The notes below the pieces were generated by a model, which was given only the letters and a program-made list of their open reading frames with translations, was not told the origin of the DNA and searched no databases. The position numbers and the translations under genes are program-made. Positions 62,817 through 64,000 of a stretch of DNA of 64,000 bases are shown here, piece by piece. Positions within the stretch are counted from its first letter, which is position 1. The number at the start of each line of letters is the position of its first letter. The DNA comes from Pontibacter oryzae (GTDB taxonomy: Bacteria > Bacteroidota > Bacteroidia > Cytophagales > Hymenobacteraceae): NCBI RefSeq assembly GCF_003576375.1, contig NZ_QWGE01000001.1, forward strand, positions 124,001-188,000. The letters are read 5' to 3'.

Positions 62817-64000
62817 CGGCAGCTTTAACCGTATCCTGGTCCCCTGTATTGTATTCACCTCAATCCTTAACTTCCCACCCATAAGCTTTAGGCGTTTTTT
62901 TATACTTCGGAGGCCTATACCTTTCTCTTTTTTCAGCATAGTTTTATCTAACCCTTTACCGTTATCGCTTACCTGTAAATATAAGCTGCTTTTGGCCTCG
63001 CATACCTCTATTCTAACATGTGTGGCTTCGGAATGCTTCAAGCTGTTATTGATCAATTCTTGAATCATGCGGTAGGCAGCTATTTCTATCTCCGGGTCAA
63101 ATCGCGCGCTGGCGTCATAAACAGCTAAAGCGATGGAAACATGTGCCTTCGATAGTTTTTGGCAGAGCTCACGCAGCGTTACTTCCAACCCAAAATCCTG
63201 AAGTATAGAAGGCATCAACTCAAAGGCTATTGTACGCGTCTCTTGAATGGCCTCCTCCAGCAGTGCCTTTACATGCGTGCTGGGTGTATTGGTGCTGTCT
63301 AGCTGCTCAAAGTGTAGTTTAATGCCATACAGTAACTGCCCCAGGCCATTGTGCAACGCTTCGGCAATGCGCTTGCGCTCTTCTTCCTGCGTTTGCAGGG
63401 CCACCTGCAAGTGCTGCTTTTGTTGGGCTAGCCTATGCTTTATCGTGATCTCCTTCAACTCTATACTCTCCGTGACATCGTGCAGGAAAATGATGCCACC
63501 GGACTGTACTTTGTCTGAATTAAACGTCGGGACGAGGTTAAGGTCATAAAACCCCAGTTGCCTCTTAAATGGCATTGTCTTAAGTTGCCCAGCCTTTCCG
63601 TTCAACAGCCTTTGGATGAATTTATCTACCTTACAATTACCAGCCTCCGGAAACACTTCATAAATAGGCTTCCCCAGGGCAAGAGTGCGTTGCATGCCTG
63701 AGTAATTCTCCATTTTTTTATTCCAGGCGGTAATTTTCCCGGAGGCATCTAGGGCACAGATACAGTCTATGGAGTTCTCAATAATACGCTCTAGCAGCTC
63801 ATGCTCATGCGATAATTGCTCTTGTGCTTCCTTCCGCTCAAGTGCTTCGCGCTGCAGATCGGCATTTGTTTTATGAAGCATTAGAGCGAGCTGGCGGTAT
63901 TCCGAAATATCGATAAAAGACAGCATTACGCCATCATCCAATTTTGAAATCAATAAATCATACCACGCATCAAGGTGCTCGTGGTTATAGTATACACTTT
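62811..64000 (-). CDS. PAS sensor histidine kinase, NarX/HisKA_3 type (5' end off the window)
   Basis: The frame runs to the window edge at 64000, so the N-terminus is missing; an internal TTG should not be taken as start. The visible 396 residues include the end of a PAS domain (H-L-D-A-W-Y-D-L-L-I-S-K-L-D-D-G-V-M-L-S-F-I-D-I-S-E), a second PAS (about residues 70-185 of the visible part; CICALDASGKITAWN), then a HisKA_3 region (EERKRIAEALHNGLGQLLYGIK, His phosphosite) and an ATPase domain (LINNSLKHSEATHVRIE, VSDNGKGLD). This class pairs with NarL-type regulators such as the one at 60935. Confidence 0.92.
   Translation of the reverse strand, partial: SVYYNHEHLDAWYDLLISKLDDGVMLSFIDISEYRQLALMLHKTNADLQREALERKEAQEQLSHEHELLERIIENSIDCICALDASGKITAWNKKMENYSGMQRTLALGKPIYEVFPEAGNCKVDKFIQRLLNGKAGQLKTMPFKRQLGFYDLNLVPTFNSDKVQSGGIIFLHDVTESIELKEITIKHRLAQQKQHLQVALQTQEEERKRIAEALHNGLGQLLYGIKLHFEQLDSTNTPSTHVKALLEEAIQETRTIAFELMPSILQDFGLEVTLRELCQKLSKAHVSIALAVYDASARFDPEIEIAAYRMIQELINNSLKHSEATHVRIEVCEAKSSLYLQVSDNGKGLDKTMLKKEKGIGLRSIKKRLKLMGGKLRIEVNTIQGTRIRLKLPL

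Overview
The window is a chromosomal segment from a Bacteroidota bacterium, most likely of the Cytophagales/Hymenobacteraceae (Pontibacter-like). Supporting signs are a SusC/SusD outer-membrane sugar uptake locus with a FecR anti-sigma factor, a type IX secretion C-terminal sorting domain on an amylase, many lipoproteins, promoter elements of the TAnnTTTG type, few Shine-Dalgarno sites, and a striking excess of the word ATACTT/AAGTAT. The genus is inferred, not proven. I saw no tRNA, rRNA, CRISPR array or intact insertion sequence. Where the longest open frame began at an unlikely codon, I moved the start to a better-supported ATG and say so.

Layout. 1-6.9 kb: the tail of a Crp/Fnr regulator, then a leftward block with a DUF547 lipoprotein, a FAD oxidoreductase, a membrane polyferredoxin, a family 2 glycosyltransferase, a small CxxC protein and a lipoprotein. 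7.2-16.8 kb: a DUF6503 lipoprotein, a DUF2064 transferase, an Oar-like TonB-dependent receptor, a run of short palindromes, then a tightly overlapping YnjB/C/D-type ABC transporter operon ending in a radical SAM enzyme. 16.9-20.4 kb: a membrane protein, an alpha/beta hydrolase and an M28 peptidase. 20.5-33.3 kb (leftward): a starch or maltodextrin locus made of FecR, SusC, SusD, a SusE-like lipoprotein and a GH31 enzyme, with a secreted GH13 amylase upstream.

33.8-38.4 kb: two tandem histidine kinase/single-domain response regulator pairs that look like a duplication. 38.5-45.5 kb: metabolic and membrane genes (FUSC protein, old yellow enzyme, small GNAT protein, M1 peptidase, amidohydrolase, MscS channel). 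46.0-50.0 kb: an orphan ECF sigma factor followed by aldose 1-epimerase, a VOC protein and a sugar/H+ symporter; this sigma factor is a candidate partner for the sigma-less FecR at 29-30 kb. 50.2-55.5 kb: a patatin/outer-membrane-barrel protein, a Crp/Fnr-CAT-like gene pair and an ammonium transporter.

55.6-59.3 kb is a compact sulfur/persulfide island: a Crp/Fnr regulator with two cysteines, a TauE/SafE exporter, a persulfide dioxygenase-rhodanese fusion and an HMA-AraC fusion regulator. The exporter and dioxygenase genes each have a perfect GTGAC-N4-GTCAC palindrome at the same distance from a TAnnTTTG-like promoter element, which defines a probable local regulon. 59.5-64 kb: a STAS-like protein, a pirin, a NarL-type response regulator, two STAS proteins (one without the phosphorylatable serine) and a NarX-like histidine kinase that runs off the window.
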